Positions 25,704 through 34,671 of a stretch of DNA of 64,000 bases are shown here, in pieces. The stretch comes from Bradyrhizobium sp. CSA112. Lineage in GTDB: Bacteria; Pseudomonadota; Alphaproteobacteria; Rhizobiales; Xanthobacteraceae. A program made the translations under genes and the position numbers. How positions within the stretch are numbered: position 1 is the first letter of the stretch; every line of letters starts with the position of its first letter. Under the pieces are notes generated by a model. That model saw only the letters and a list, made by a program, of their open reading frames with translations. It made no database searches and was not told the DNA's origin. Location of the stretch: NCBI RefSeq assembly GCF_029051645.1, contig NZ_JAACFS010000019.1, forward strand, positions 62,001 to 126,000, in the 5' to 3' direction.

Positions 25704-26528
25704 CTATCGGTCGATCCACTCGATTGCGGCGCGGTCCTGTAACGAGAACAGCGGTCCGTCGTAGAGGAAGGAGCATTGATGGATCACGATCTGGCCGGCG
25801 TCGACGGTCACGTGCGAATAGTCTGGCAGCTCATGCGAGCCGGGAATGTGATCCGCGGTCTCAAGATCGAACGCCACCTGGTGCGACAAGGCGCGCTGGA
25901 TGTGAAAAGGAATGCCGCGCCAGATCCCGGAGATCGGCCGGTGCAGATGCCCCATGAACAGGTAGTTCGGCTTTCGCGTGCGCACGATCACGTCCCATTC
26001 GTCCTCGGGATTGGCAAGCTTGATGCCGTCCATGTAGCGCAGCGCGGTGTCGAACGGCGGATGGTGCTGGAAGAGAAGCAGCGGACGGTCGGCCGGCGCT
26101 GAAGCAAGCGCCTGTTCGAGAAAGGCGAGCCGCGCCTCGCACAACAATCCGGCGTGGTCCGGCGCAGCCTCATTCAACGTGTCGAGCGTGACGACTGTTG
26201 CAGCATCGAACGTCTGGACGCCCTGCACGAAGCCGGACGGGTCGCGCGCGACGCCCGGAAAATAGCGGCCGAACGGATCGCGCTTGTCGTGATTACCCAT
26301 CAAGAGAATGGTCGGCGCATTCAGGCGGGCGAGGACCGAAGCAAGGTTTTCGTAGGCGACTTCCTCGCCCCAATGGGCGAGATCGCCGGTCACGATCACG
26401 AAGGAAATATCCGGATGATCGCGGTTGATCCGATCGACCGCGGCATCAAGCCGCTCCGCGGGGTCGAGACCGTAAAGCTTGCGGCCGCGCGCAACGAAAT
26501 GGGTATCGGTGAGAATGACGAATTTCAT
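25704..26528 (-). CDS. GpdQ-like metallophosphoesterase (glycerophosphodiester/cyclic-nucleotide type)
   Basis: 274 residues, the same length as enterobacterial GpdQ as I recall it. All binuclear metal motifs are present: LTDTHFVARGRKLYG, VTGDLAHWG, MGNHDKRD, LLFQHHPPFD and FMGHLHRP. The phrase DTHF-x-RG-x-KLYG is close to GpdQ, which cleaves glycerophosphodiesters to glycerol-3-phosphate. It is the last gene after a ugp-type importer on the same strand, which supports that role. A cAMP phosphodiesterase (CpdA) function is the main alternative. Confidence 0.85.
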   Translation of the reverse strand: MKFVILTDTHFVARGRKLYGLDPAERLDAAVDRINRDHPDISFVIVTGDLAHWGEEVAYENLASVLARLNAPTILLMGNHDKRDPFGRYFPGVARDPSGFVQGVQTFDAATVVTLDTLNEAAPDHAGLLCEARLAFLEQALASAPADRPLLLFQHHPPFDTALRYMDGIKLANPEDEWDVIVRTRKPNYLFMGHLHRPISGIWRGIPFHIQRALSHQVAFDLETADHIPGSHELPDYSHVTVDAGQIVIHQCSFLYDGPLFSLQDRAAIEWIDR

Positions 26529-26609
26529 CGCACTATGACCTCCCTATTAGCGACCGCTGCGGCGCAGCTAAGCGCACAGCAGCGGCCATGGACCGTCAGG
26601 TCGCCTATG

Positions 26610-27884
26610 TCAGCGGACCGAACCGACCGTCTTGGGCAGCAGCTTCTGCACGTCGGCCGTCATGTCTGATAGCACGGCCTCCGGCTCCTTGGCGCGGGCA
26701 CCGGTGACGATGCTGTTGAGATGGTCCTTGATCACGTCGGTGATCTTGAGGCCGTTGTCGCCGGGGAAGGCGTACCATTTGGTCAGCAGCGCGAGCTGGC
26801 TGACCGCGGTGTAGTTGTTCGGATTCTTGACGTAGAAATCCTTCAGATAGACCTCGTTGGCGACCTTGTTCGGCGGCATGTAGCCGGTGGTTTCCGCCAT
26901 GATGGCCGCACCCTTCGGGCCGGTCCAGAATTTCACGACTTCCCAGGCCGCATCGCGCTTGGCCTTGTCCTTGGCGAGGATCAGCACGACGTTGCCGCCC
27001 GCCGGCAGACGACCGTTGGGCGACACAACGTCGGGGAAAGTGTGGGTCTTCAGCGCGAACTTGCCGCCGATCATCTGCGTGGTCTTGTTGAGATCGGAGG
27101 TCGAGGTGATGTGAATGCCGGTCTTGCCGGCGGCGAAGGTCGCGCGCATCGCCGGCTGGTCGAGGTTGGGCATGCCGGCCTCGGTGACGAGGCGCGCCAG
27201 CATCTGAATAGCGAACTGGCCTTCCGGTCCGTTGAACGCCACCTTGTTTTCATCGGCGTTCAGCATGGAGCCGCCGCGCGCGAATACCGGCGCCTGCCAC
27301 AGCCAGTTGCCGGTGATATCCCAGGCGTAGGTGATGCCGTTGATATCGGGGCCCAGCGCCTTGATCTTCCTGGCGAGATCGATCAGCCCGTCCCACGTCT
27401 TCGGCAGGTTGGCCGGATCGGCGCCTGCCTGCTTGGCCAGATCAAGGTTGACGTAGACGACCGGCAGCGAAATCGCGAACGGCAGCGCGTAGACCTTGCC
27501 GCTTGCCGTGCCGATATCGAACATCGCCTGGTGGAACCCCTGCTTGTCGAAATCCTTTTCCGCCGCGATGTAGCCGTCGAGTTCGGCCGGAATGTTCTTG
27601 TCGACCAGCACGCGGATGCGGTTGAGGCCCTGGAACGTCACGTCGGGCATCTGGTTGGTCACGGCCTCGCGCAGGACCTTCTGGGTGCCGTCCTCATAGG
27701 AATCGTACGGCGCGCGCAGCGTGACCTTGATGTCGGGCCGCACCTTGGCGAACTCCTCGATGATCCGCTTGTGCGTGCCCTCGAACAATTCGGCATAGGG
27801 GTACTGAACGACGACCTCGGTCTGCGCATGCGCGAGACCGGCGACAAGCGAAAGGGCGGCTCCGGCAATCCATGTTCTGAACAT
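26610..27884 (-). CDS. ABC transporter substrate-binding protein, family 1 (ugpB-like position)
   Basis: 424 residues with signal peptide MFRTWIAGAALSLVAGLAHA. The mature part starts QTEVVVQYPYAELFEGTHKR and contains VYALPFAISLPVVYVNLDLA and the late NVVLILAKDKAKRDAAWEVV, as in sugar and glycerol-3-phosphate receptors. It likely feeds the permeases at 27915-29650. Sequence alone does not fix the ligand; glycerophosphodiester is suggested by the neighbouring GpdQ-like enzyme. Confidence 0.87.
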   Translation of the reverse strand: MFRTWIAGAALSLVAGLAHAQTEVVVQYPYAELFEGTHKRIIEEFAKVRPDIKVTLRAPYDSYEDGTQKVLREAVTNQMPDVTFQGLNRIRVLVDKNIPAELDGYIAAEKDFDKQGFHQAMFDIGTASGKVYALPFAISLPVVYVNLDLAKQAGADPANLPKTWDGLIDLARKIKALGPDINGITYAWDITGNWLWQAPVFARGGSMLNADENKVAFNGPEGQFAIQMLARLVTEAGMPNLDQPAMRATFAAGKTGIHITSTSDLNKTTQMIGGKFALKTHTFPDVVSPNGRLPAGGNVVLILAKDKAKRDAAWEVVKFWTGPKGAAIMAETTGYMPPNKVANEVYLKDFYVKNPNNYTAVSQLALLTKWYAFPGDNGLKITDVIKDHLNSIVTGARAKEPEAVLSDMTADVQKLLPKTVGSVR

Positions 27885-27914
27885 TGACGTCTCCTGAGGT
27901 TTGAAAAAACTCGG

Positions 27915-28751
27915 TTACTTGATGCCGGTGAGCGTGATGCCTTCGATGAAGCGCCGCTGGGCGAACAGGAAGGCGATGACCAGCGGGGCGATGATGACCA
28001 TCGCTGCCGCCATCAGAGGGCCGTAATTGGTGCCGGCCTCATTGTTGCGAAAGTGCGCGACCGCAAGCGGCGGCGTCTGCAAGTGCTCGCTGTTCAGCAC
28101 GATCAGCGGCCAGAAATAGTCGTTCCAGTGCGCGACCACCGAGAAGATGCCGAACGCCGTCACCGCCGGAATCGCGGTCGGCAGCATCACGCGCCAGACG
28201 ATGCCGAACTCGGAAATCCCGTCCATCCGCGCCGCGTCGATCAGGTCGTCGGGCACGGTCTTGAAGAACTGGCGCATCAGGAAGATGCCGAATACCGAGA
28301 TCGTGAACGGCAGCACCAGCGCTATGTAGCTATCCAGCACGCCCAGTTTGTGCAGCAGGAGAAACACCGGAATGGCGGTCGCCTGCGGCGGAATGAGGAT
28401 GCAGAACACGACCAGCGCGAACAGGACGTCGCGCCCGAGGAAGCGCAGCTTTGCGAAAGCATAGGCGGCCGGCAGAGCGACCAGCACCTGAAGGGCGAAG
28501 ATCGAGATCGTGACGATCAGCCCGTTGAGCAAGTAGCGCCACAGATCGGCCTTCGCAAAGGCGATCTTGAGATTGTCCCACAGCGCGAAGTGGTAGGGGA
28601 TGAGATGCAGATCGGAAGAGAATATCTCGGTTTGCGGTTTTGACGCGGTCGACAGCATCCAGATGAAAGGAGTGAGCATGACGAGCGCGCCTGCGAGCAG
28701 CAGGACGTGCCGGACGAAGGACCAGGGATGAATGCGGCCCAGCACCCTCAT
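27915..28751 (-). CDS. ABC transporter permease (UgpE/MalG type)
   Basis: 278 residues with six membrane segments (HVLLLAGALVMLTPFIWML first) and an EAA loop DDLIDAARMDGISEFGIVWR. The ATG at 28751 overlaps the upstream permease's stop as ATGA, indicating translational coupling and fixing the start. Heterodimer partner of the product at 28748-29650. Confidence 0.9.
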   Translation of the reverse strand: MRVLGRIHPWSFVRHVLLLAGALVMLTPFIWMLSTASKPQTEIFSSDLHLIPYHFALWDNLKIAFAKADLWRYLLNGLIVTISIFALQVLVALPAAYAFAKLRFLGRDVLFALVVFCILIPPQATAIPVFLLLHKLGVLDSYIALVLPFTISVFGIFLMRQFFKTVPDDLIDAARMDGISEFGIVWRVMLPTAIPAVTAFGIFSVVAHWNDYFWPLIVLNSEHLQTPPLAVAHFRNNEAGTNYGPLMAAAMVIIAPLVIAFLFAQRRFIEGITLTGIK

Positions 28752-29650
28752 GCGTAGTGCACTTCCCGTCTGCCGAGGACGGATTTGAGCAGCGTCAGTG
28801 ACAGCACGAAGCCGAGAAACACGACCGTGACGGCAGCACCATATCCGGAGCGGAAGAACTCGAATCCTTCGGTGTACATCGTGTAGATCAGCACCTCGGA
28901 CGATTTCGAAGGGCCGCCTTTGGTCAGCACCTGCACGGTATCGAACACCTGGAACGAACGGATCGCGGAGATCGCGACCACGAACAGGGTGACCGGGGCG
29001 AGCATCGGCCACGTCACCAGCCGAAAGCGCGCCCACGCGCTCTCGGCGCCGTCGATCTCGGCCGCGTCATAGAGGTGCTTCGGGATCGACACCAACCCGG
29101 CGAGGAACAGCACCATGTTGAAACCTGTGGCTTGCCAGATGCCGATCACACACAGCGAATAGAGCGCAGTGTCGCGGTCCTGCAGCCAGCTATGGCCTTG
29201 CAGTCCAGCGGCGCGCAGAAGCCCGTTCACCAGCCCGAACTGCGGGTGCAGCATGAATTCCCAGACGATCGCCATCGCGATCAGCGTTGCCATCACCGGA
29301 AGGAAGTAGACAGTGCGATAGAGGCTTCGCAGGCCGGTACCGCTCTGGATCAGGAGCGCGACGCCGAGCCCGAGCGCTACCGCACCCGGCACCACGATGG
29401 CGACATAGGTCAGCGTATTCTTCAGCGAAATCCAGAACACCCGGTCGGCGAACATCTCCTGATAGTTCGACAGCCCGATCCAGGAGAACGAAGGCGCGCC
29501 GAGCTGGTAGTCCGTAAGCGAGAGCGCGATGACGCCGGCGAGCGGTCCGAGCAGCATCATCAGCATCAGGATCAAGGCCGGCGCTGCCAGCGCGTAGGCG
29601 GCTCTCGATCGCCCAGCCGTGCGAGACCTGGCAAATATCCGCACACGCAT
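28748..29650 (-). CDS. ABC transporter permease (UgpA/MalF type)
   Basis: 300 residues from the ATG at 29650, with six membrane segments (ALAAPALILMLMMLLGPLAG first) and EAA loop KHLYDAAEIDGAESAWARFR. A start at TTG 29698, overlapping the ATPase stop, would add 16 residues. It forms the membrane pair with the next gene, with which it shares an ATGA junction. Confidence 0.88.
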   Translation of the reverse strand: MRVRIFARSRTAGRSRAAYALAAPALILMLMMLLGPLAGVIALSLTDYQLGAPSFSWIGLSNYQEMFADRVFWISLKNTLTYVAIVVPGAVALGLGVALLIQSGTGLRSLYRTVYFLPVMATLIAMAIVWEFMLHPQFGLVNGLLRAAGLQGHSWLQDRDTALYSLCVIGIWQATGFNMVLFLAGLVSIPKHLYDAAEIDGAESAWARFRLVTWPMLAPVTLFVVAISAIRSFQVFDTVQVLTKGGPSKSSEVLIYTMYTEGFEFFRSGYGAAVTVVFLGFVLSLTLLKSVLGRREVHYA

Positions 29651-29690
29651 GCGTGGCGCTGCCGCCACCTCTTGCAGCGTGGCGATGGCG

Positions 29691-30848
29691 TCAGACAATG
29701 GCCATCTCCCGTGGCCGCTCGATGCGCGACGGAACCGAAGTCGCGATGCGCTTGCCGCCGGCATCGAAAGCGCGAATCGCCTCCGGCGCAAAGCCATAGG
29801 AGGTTGCTGCGCCGATCGCCGGCAACTGGCTGGGATCGTTGACGCGAGCCACCACGGGCGCATTCATTCCCGCGCTGCCGATATGGACGAAGGCTTCCGA
29901 TCCCAGATTTTCCAGATGCACGACGGTGCCGGAAAGGAGGCCGGACGCTCCGAGTTCAATCCGCTCCGGGCGGACGCAAACGCGACATTCGCCGGCCGGC
30001 GACGGCGTAGTCGCATGCAGGACATGTCCGAGCGCTTCCAGCCGGCCATCGCTGCGGACGCGGGCTGGAAACGCATTGACCTTCGGCGTGCCGATAAATT
30101 CGGCAACACGGATGTCGCTCGGGTCGTCATAGATGGCAGCCGGCGCACCCACCTGAATGAGCTCGCCGCCGATCATGACAGCAATCCGCCCCGACATGGT
30201 CATGGCTTCGGCCTGGTCATGGGTGACGTAGATGAAGGTCGTCTTGAGCTGGCGGTGCAATTGGGCGATCTCCGCGCGCATATGCACGCGAAGCTTGGCG
30301 TCGAGATTTGACAGCGGCTCGTCGAACAGAAATGCGCGAGGTTGACGCACGATGGCGCGACCGACCGCGACGCGCTGGCGCTGACCGCCGGATAATTGCC
30401 CGGGCTTGCGCTTCAATAGCGACGAAATCTCGAGTTGCCCGGCGACCCGCTCAACATCCTCACGAATAGTGCGCTCGGCGCGGCGGAGGCTCGGCATCAG
30501 CCGGCCGATCAGCGGCATCCGCTCCAGCACCGACAGCCGCTTCATCCGGAGCGGGACGGCGATATTGTCGAACACGCTGAGATGCGGATAGAGCGCGTAG
30601 GACTGGAACACCATCGCCAGATTGCGCGCACTCGGCCTGACGCCGTCAGCGTTGGCTCCGTCGATCCATATCTCGCCGGAGGACTGCGGCTCGAGGCCGG
30701 CGATGATGCGCAGCAGCGTGGATTTGCCGCATCCCGACGGGCCGACGAGCGAAATGAATTCACCGTTCTCGATCGTGAGATCGACGCCTTTCAGCACGTC
30801 GGCGCCGTCAAAAGCCTTGTGAAGAGCCCGAATCCCGATCTCGGCCAT
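29691..30848 (-). CDS. ABC transporter ATP-binding protein (UgpC/MalK type)
   Basis: 385 residues. Walker A is GPSGCGKSTLL (about 38-48), signature LSGGQRQRVAVGRAI, Walker B AFLFDEPLSNLD and the switch THDQAEAMTM. The C-terminal 130 residues form the OB-fold (TOBE) regulatory region (FIGTPKVNAFPARV, CRVCVRPERIELG). First gene of the minus-strand importer operon ATPase - permease - permease - binding protein - phosphodiesterase. Confidence 0.93.
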   Translation of the reverse strand: MAEIGIRALHKAFDGADVLKGVDLTIENGEFISLVGPSGCGKSTLLRIIAGLEPQSSGEIWIDGANADGVRPSARNLAMVFQSYALYPHLSVFDNIAVPLRMKRLSVLERMPLIGRLMPSLRRAERTIREDVERVAGQLEISSLLKRKPGQLSGGQRQRVAVGRAIVRQPRAFLFDEPLSNLDAKLRVHMRAEIAQLHRQLKTTFIYVTHDQAEAMTMSGRIAVMIGGELIQVGAPAAIYDDPSDIRVAEFIGTPKVNAFPARVRSDGRLEALGHVLHATTPSPAGECRVCVRPERIELGASGLLSGTVVHLENLGSEAFVHIGSAGMNAPVVARVNDPSQLPAIGAATSYGFAPEAIRAFDAGGKRIATSVPSRIERPREMAIV

Positions 30849-30991
30849 GTCAATCCGGTATCCGCAGGTGCGATACCGGATGTCCTAAAGGCCTTGTTTG
30901 ACAGTTGTATCACAAGGGAACGAAGCAGGCGGGCTTGGCCCCAGCTTTCCACCGTGACCCGTGCATTTGCCGATGCACGGGCCAATCGCGC

Positions 30992-31354
30992 CTAAACCTT
31001 CACCAGGCTTTCGAAACCGCCAAAGATCATCCGCTTGCCGTCGAACGGCGGCTTCGCTTTCGGATCCATCATCTCGCTGAGCCGCGGATCCGCCATCACC
31101 TTGGCATTGATCTTGTCGCGCTGGGCGCGCGACTTGTAGGTGATCCAGGCGAACACGACGGTCTCGCCGGGCTTCAGCTTGACGCTGCGCGGGAACGAGG
31201 TGAACTTGCCGACCTTGACGTCCTCGGCCACCCATTCGCGATAATCCAGCGCGCCGTATTCGCGCCAGATCTTGCCGGCCTTCTTCGACAGGCGGGAGTA
31301 GGCTTCGAGATTCTTCTTTGGTACCGGGACGATGAAGCCGTCGACGTAGGGCAT
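30992..31354 (-). CDS. DUF1428 family protein
   Basis: 120 residues, starting MPYVDGFIVPVPKKNLEAY and containing WREYGALDYREWVAEDV and FAWITYKSRAQRDKIN, typical of DUF1428 (a dimeric alpha/beta ferredoxin-like fold of unknown role). GGAGAG lies before the ATG. It follows the DUF899 gene downstream of an ArsR regulator and is probably in that operon. Confidence 0.88.
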   Translation of the reverse strand: MPYVDGFIVPVPKKNLEAYSRLSKKAGKIWREYGALDYREWVAEDVKVGKFTSFPRSVKLKPGETVVFAWITYKSRAQRDKINAKVMADPRLSEMMDPKAKPPFDGKRMIFGGFESLVKV

Positions 31355-31396
31355 GCGGATTGCTCTCCGTTGTTTTCTTAAGAGCAGAAATGGCCC

Positions 31397-31479
31397 CGTC
31401 ATTCCGGGGCGATGCGCAGCATCGAACCCGGAATCTCGAGATTCCGGGTCTGGTCCTTCGGACCATCCCGGAATGACGG
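31397..31479. repeat. Cloverleaf-type palindromic repeat
   Basis: Outer stem CGTCATTCCGGG with CCCGGAATGACG (12 bp, perfect). Three inner hairpins: CGATG/CATCG, a long palindrome centred on CTCGAG with arms CCCGGAAT/ATTCCGGG, and TGGTCC TTC GGACCA. Copies occur at 35107, 36921 and 40310. Confidence 0.8.
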
Positions 31480-31493
31480 GAATAACTGCTTGC

Positions 31494-32231
31494 TCAGCTA
31501 TGACAGCAAGATGCCTGAACCTGTGACGGTTGGTATTGGTCACGTAGCCGCACCCAGTCCATCGGATATGGCAGGCCTTCCTCGTGGCGCCCGAGCGGGG
31601 TGAGGTCGAGATAGTGGTAGGCAGCGTTCATCATGTCGAGGCCGCGCGAAAAACAGGAATAGGTATGGAAGATGTTCCCGGCCTCGTCGCGATAAAATAC
31701 GCTGATGCCCGGCGCCTCCTCGCCTCCGAAGGGAGTGGTGCCGAAATTATAGAGCGTGACGCCTGACTTGAGCTGCTCGGCCGTGAATGAGACACCGAAA
31801 TCATAGTTGAACGCGTTGTCGCCGGACGACAGCCAGTCGAACGTCCAGCCCATGCGCTGCTTGAATGCGGCAAGCTTTTGCAGCGGCGCACGCGAGATCC
31901 CGACCATCGCGGTATCGCGGGCGGCGAGATGCGGAATCATGCGCTCGAACCCGTCGGCCCAGAACGAGCAGCTCTTGCAGGCCTCGTTCCAGTCGGGCGC
32001 GAACATCAAATGCTGCACCACGAGCTGGCTGCGTCCCTTGAAAAGGTCGCCGAGCGACATTTTGCCATTGGGCCCGTCGAACACATAATCCTTCTCGACC
32101 TTGACCCATGGCAGCGCGCGGCGCTCCTCGTTCAGGCGCTCGCGCGCCTTGGTGTATTCCTTCTCATGCGCAAGGTGCGCCTTGCGGGCGGCGATCCATT
32201 CCTCGCGGGAGACGATTGGGTTCGGCTGCAT
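31494..32231 (-). CDS. DUF899 (thioredoxin-like) family protein
   Basis: 245 residues. Family features: REEWIAARKAHLAHEKEYTK, LPWVKVEKDYVFDGPNG, DLFKGRSQLVVQHLMF and the cysteine pair in ACKSCSFWADGF, which sits where thioredoxin-like redox cysteines would be. The C terminus ends CCHS. Biochemical role unknown. It follows the AHSA1 gene by 15 bases, so the two are almost certainly cotranscribed under the ArsR regulator. Confidence 0.88.
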   Translation of the reverse strand: MQPNPIVSREEWIAARKAHLAHEKEYTKARERLNEERRALPWVKVEKDYVFDGPNGKMSLGDLFKGRSQLVVQHLMFAPDWNEACKSCSFWADGFERMIPHLAARDTAMVGISRAPLQKLAAFKQRMGWTFDWLSSGDNAFNYDFGVSFTAEQLKSGVTLYNFGTTPFGGEEAPGISVFYRDEAGNIFHTYSCFSRGLDMMNAAYHYLDLTPLGRHEEGLPYPMDWVRLRDQYQPSQVQASCCHS

Positions 32232-32246
32232 GGGCAGCTCCTCTGT

Positions 32247-32729
32247 TCAGACCAGGTAGCTTTCAAGCTTGCCGAGGAATTCCGTCCATCCGCGCTGGTG
32301 ATTGTCGCGCGCTTTCTCATCGACGAACTGCGCGTGATTGAAGATCAGCAGCGAACCGCCGTCTTCCGGCTTGATCGAAATGGTCACCAGCGATTCCCGC
32401 TCCGGCGTGGAGTGCCACGCCCAGCTAAAGACCAGCCGCTGGTTCGGAACGACCTCGCGATAGACGCCGCCAACCTCGTTATAACTGCCGTTGGCGCTGA
32501 AGCTGATGCGGTATTGGCCGCCGACGCGCAGATCGATGTCGGCCCTGACCGAGCCCTCCTCAACCGACGCCGGCCCGAACCATTGCACTAGCTTTTGCGG
32601 GTCGGCCCACGCGGCGTAGACTTTTTCGGGCGCCGCGTTGAACCGGCGCGTGAGCGTGAGACTGGGGCGCGCGGCGAGTTCGGCGTCGCTGATAGCATCG
32701 TGCTTGGCAAGGCTTGACTGGGTGGCCAT
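32247..32729 (-). CDS. AHSA1/SRPBCC domain protein
   Basis: 160 residues. The fold is clear from SLTLTRRFNAAPEKVYAAWA, PQKLVQWFGPASVEE, GGVYREVVPNQRLVFSWAWH and the last helix HQRGWTEFLGKLESYL. Such proteins bind hydrophobic ligands and are commonly paired with ArsR regulators. The start has a strong GGAGGAAG site located inside the upstream arsR frame, giving a 142-base overlap. Confidence 0.9.
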   Translation of the reverse strand: MATQSSLAKHDAISDAELAARPSLTLTRRFNAAPEKVYAAWADPQKLVQWFGPASVEEGSVRADIDLRVGGQYRISFSANGSYNEVGGVYREVVPNQRLVFSWAWHSTPERESLVTISIKPEDGGSLLIFNHAQFVDEKARDNHQRGWTEFLGKLESYLV

Positions 32730-33058
32730 GGGTCTTCCTCCACAAAAGCGGTAAGGCGGTCGAGCGCGTCGGACCAGAAGCGCCGGTAGCGGTTAAGCCA
32801 GTCCATCGCCTGCTCCATCGGCTGGGCAGTCAACCGGCACGCGACCGTGCGGCCGGTCTTTTCGCGCGCAATCAACCCGGCATCCGACAGCACATCGAGA
32901 TGCTTCATGATCGCAGGCAGCGACATCGAAAACGGTTGCGCCAGTTCGCTGATCGACAGGCTTTCGCGCTCGCCGAGTCGCGCCAGCAGCGCGCGCCTGG
33001 TCGGATCGGACAGCGCGGCAAAGGTACGATCGAGAATTTCTTCTTGATACTTAACCAT
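32588..33058 (-). CDS. ArsR-family transcriptional regulator with overlapping C-terminal tail
   Basis: 156 residues. The winged helix is seen in ALSDPTRRALLARLGERESL, SISELAQPFSMSLPAIMKHL and VLSDAGLIAREKTGRTVACR. Relatives I recall end soon after the EEDPWPP segment (about 113 residues); here the frame runs on for over 40 low-complexity residues rich in Arg, Ser and Pro that overlap the AHSA1 start. The stop codon was probably lost. No metal-binding cysteines are seen, so a non-metal signal is likely. Confidence 0.85.
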   Translation of the reverse strand: MVKYQEEILDRTFAALSDPTRRALLARLGERESLSISELAQPFSMSLPAIMKHLDVLSDAGLIAREKTGRTVACRLTAQPMEQAMDWLNRYRRFWSDALDRLTAFVEEDPWPPSQALPSTMLSATPNSPRAPVSRSRAGSTRRPKKSTPRGPTRKS

Positions 33059-33064
33059 ATGGTT
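33053..33064. promoter_or_regulatory. Palindrome AACCATATGGTT across the arsR start codon
   Basis: A perfect 12-bp palindrome includes the ATG of the ArsR gene, extended imperfectly by TTA/TTTA. It may be the autoregulatory operator. Confidence 0.45.
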
Positions 33065-33206
33065 TAGTATAGGCACAAAAGAAACGCCGTCAAGCCGGCG
33101 TTTGCATCACGAAGTCGAGAGTGGCAACAGAGGCGTGGATGGCCGGATCGTTCAGCGCGAACAGCGCTCTCGCCCGGCCATCATGCAGGAGGATTGCAAG
33201 GAGCGA

Positions 33207-33464
33207 TCAATAATCCCGATAAACCCGCATCCGCCGCTGCTGTCCATAGGCGAAGCGCGGATTGACGTTGCAGTAGAGCCCGCGACCCGACGCCGATGCC
33301 ATGCACTGACCATAGCTGCTGTAGGAGCAGTCGCCAGGAATGCCGATGGTCCGACCCTGAAGGCAATAGGGATAGTCATACGCCGCCGCGGGTGAACTGC
33401 CCGCGACGGTGGCGACTGTCGTCACCGTCAGCGCCAATGTCGCTAATACTGCATTGCGCATCAT
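33207..33464 (-). CDS. DUF3551 small secreted protein
   Basis: 85 residues with signal peptide VLATLALTVTTVATVAGSS. The mature part has YPYCLQGRTIGIPGDCSYS and YGQCMASASGRGLYCNVNPR, the four-cysteine DUF3551 pattern found in large numbers in Bradyrhizobium. Presumably periplasmic or exported and disulfide-bonded; role unknown. AAAGGAG precedes two adjacent ATGs (33464 and 33461). Confidence 0.85.
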   Translation of the reverse strand: MMRNAVLATLALTVTTVATVAGSSPAAAYDYPYCLQGRTIGIPGDCSYSSYGQCMASASGRGLYCNVNPRFAYGQQRRMRVYRDY

Positions 33465-33542
33465 CGATCTCCTTTACATGACGCAAGCCGCGTCGTCTTT
33501 GCCATAAAACACCGCGGCTGCGCCTATGTTCCGTGAGGTAGA

Positions 33543-34520
33543 TCACTGCACTTTTTCGACCTTAGCTTCCTGGATCACCTTCTTCCACTTGTCGGTTTCG
33601 GCCACGATCATCGCACCGAACGCTTCCGGCGGCCCGATCAGCGGTTCGCCGCCGAGGTCGAGCAGGCGCGCCTTGATCGCCGGCTCGGCGAGCACGGCGT
33701 TGATCTCCTTGTTCAGCTTCTCGATGACCGCCTTTGGCGTGTTCTTCGGTGCTCCCACGCCGAACAGCGCGCTCGCCTCGTAGCCAGGGATGGTGTCGGC
33801 GAGAACCGGCACGTCAGGCAACAGCGGCGACCGCGCAGTACCGGTGACCGCCAGCGCCCGCACCGAGCCGGCGCGGACATGCTGGAGAATCGAGGGCATG
33901 TTGTCGAAGATCAACTGGACCTGGCCGCCGAGCAGATCGGTGATCGCCGGCGCGGCGCCGCGATAGGGCACGTGCTGCATCTTGGCGCCGGACATCGCCA
34001 TGAACATTTCGCCGGACAGATGCACCGACGTGCCGTTGCCCGACGACGCCAAGTTCACCTTGCCGGGATTGGCTTTCACATAGGCAATGAACTCGGCGGC
34101 CGTCTTGGCCGGCACGTCCTTGTTGACCGTCATCACGTTCGGCACGCGGTTGAACGCGGCAATCGGCGCAATATCGCGAACGACGTTGAATTTCAGATTG
34201 GCGTAGAGCGTGGCGTTGATGTAGTTCGCCGGATTGACGAACAGCAGGGTGTAGCCATCGGGCTCGGCGTTGATCACCGATTCGGTAGCGATATTGTTAC
34301 CGGCGCCAGGCTTGTTCTCGATCACGAATTGCTGGCCGAGCCGTTCCGAGAGCCGCTGGCCGAGCAGCCGCGCGATGATATCGGTCGCGCCGCCCGGCGG
34401 ATATCCGACGATCCATTTCACCGGTCGGGTCGGGTAATCCTGCGCCGAAGCGCTGCCCATCGGGGCGACGGCAGAAAGACCGATGACGGCCAGACAAATC
34501 GCAGTACGGCGTGAAATCAT
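33543..34520 (-). CDS. Bug-family (TctC) tripartite tricarboxylate-type substrate-binding protein
   Basis: 325 residues with signal peptide AICLAVIGLSAVAPMGSASA. The mature start DYPTRPVKWIVGYPPGGATD and VPYRGAAPAITDLLGGQVQL are hallmarks of Bug receptors, which bind carboxylates in the periplasm. No TctA/TctB membrane genes are adjacent, the usual orphan state of this family. AAGGAG precedes the ATG at 34520. Confidence 0.9.
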   Translation of the reverse strand: MISRRTAICLAVIGLSAVAPMGSASAQDYPTRPVKWIVGYPPGGATDIIARLLGQRLSERLGQQFVIENKPGAGNNIATESVINAEPDGYTLLFVNPANYINATLYANLKFNVVRDIAPIAAFNRVPNVMTVNKDVPAKTAAEFIAYVKANPGKVNLASSGNGTSVHLSGEMFMAMSGAKMQHVPYRGAAPAITDLLGGQVQLIFDNMPSILQHVRAGSVRALAVTGTARSPLLPDVPVLADTIPGYEASALFGVGAPKNTPKAVIEKLNKEINAVLAEPAIKARLLDLGGEPLIGPPEAFGAMIVAETDKWKKVIQEAKVEKVQ

Positions 34521-34671
34521 AAAACTTCTCCTTGGAGGCCGGGATTCAAAGCCCAGTCCGTTTCTATTGAGGCGCGGTTCTATTGAACCGAACGCGGCGC
34601 GCGTTGTAACAAACAAACCCCGGTACGGCCAGTGCGACCCGGCGCCTTCGACCGCGACGAAAGGATAAGGC

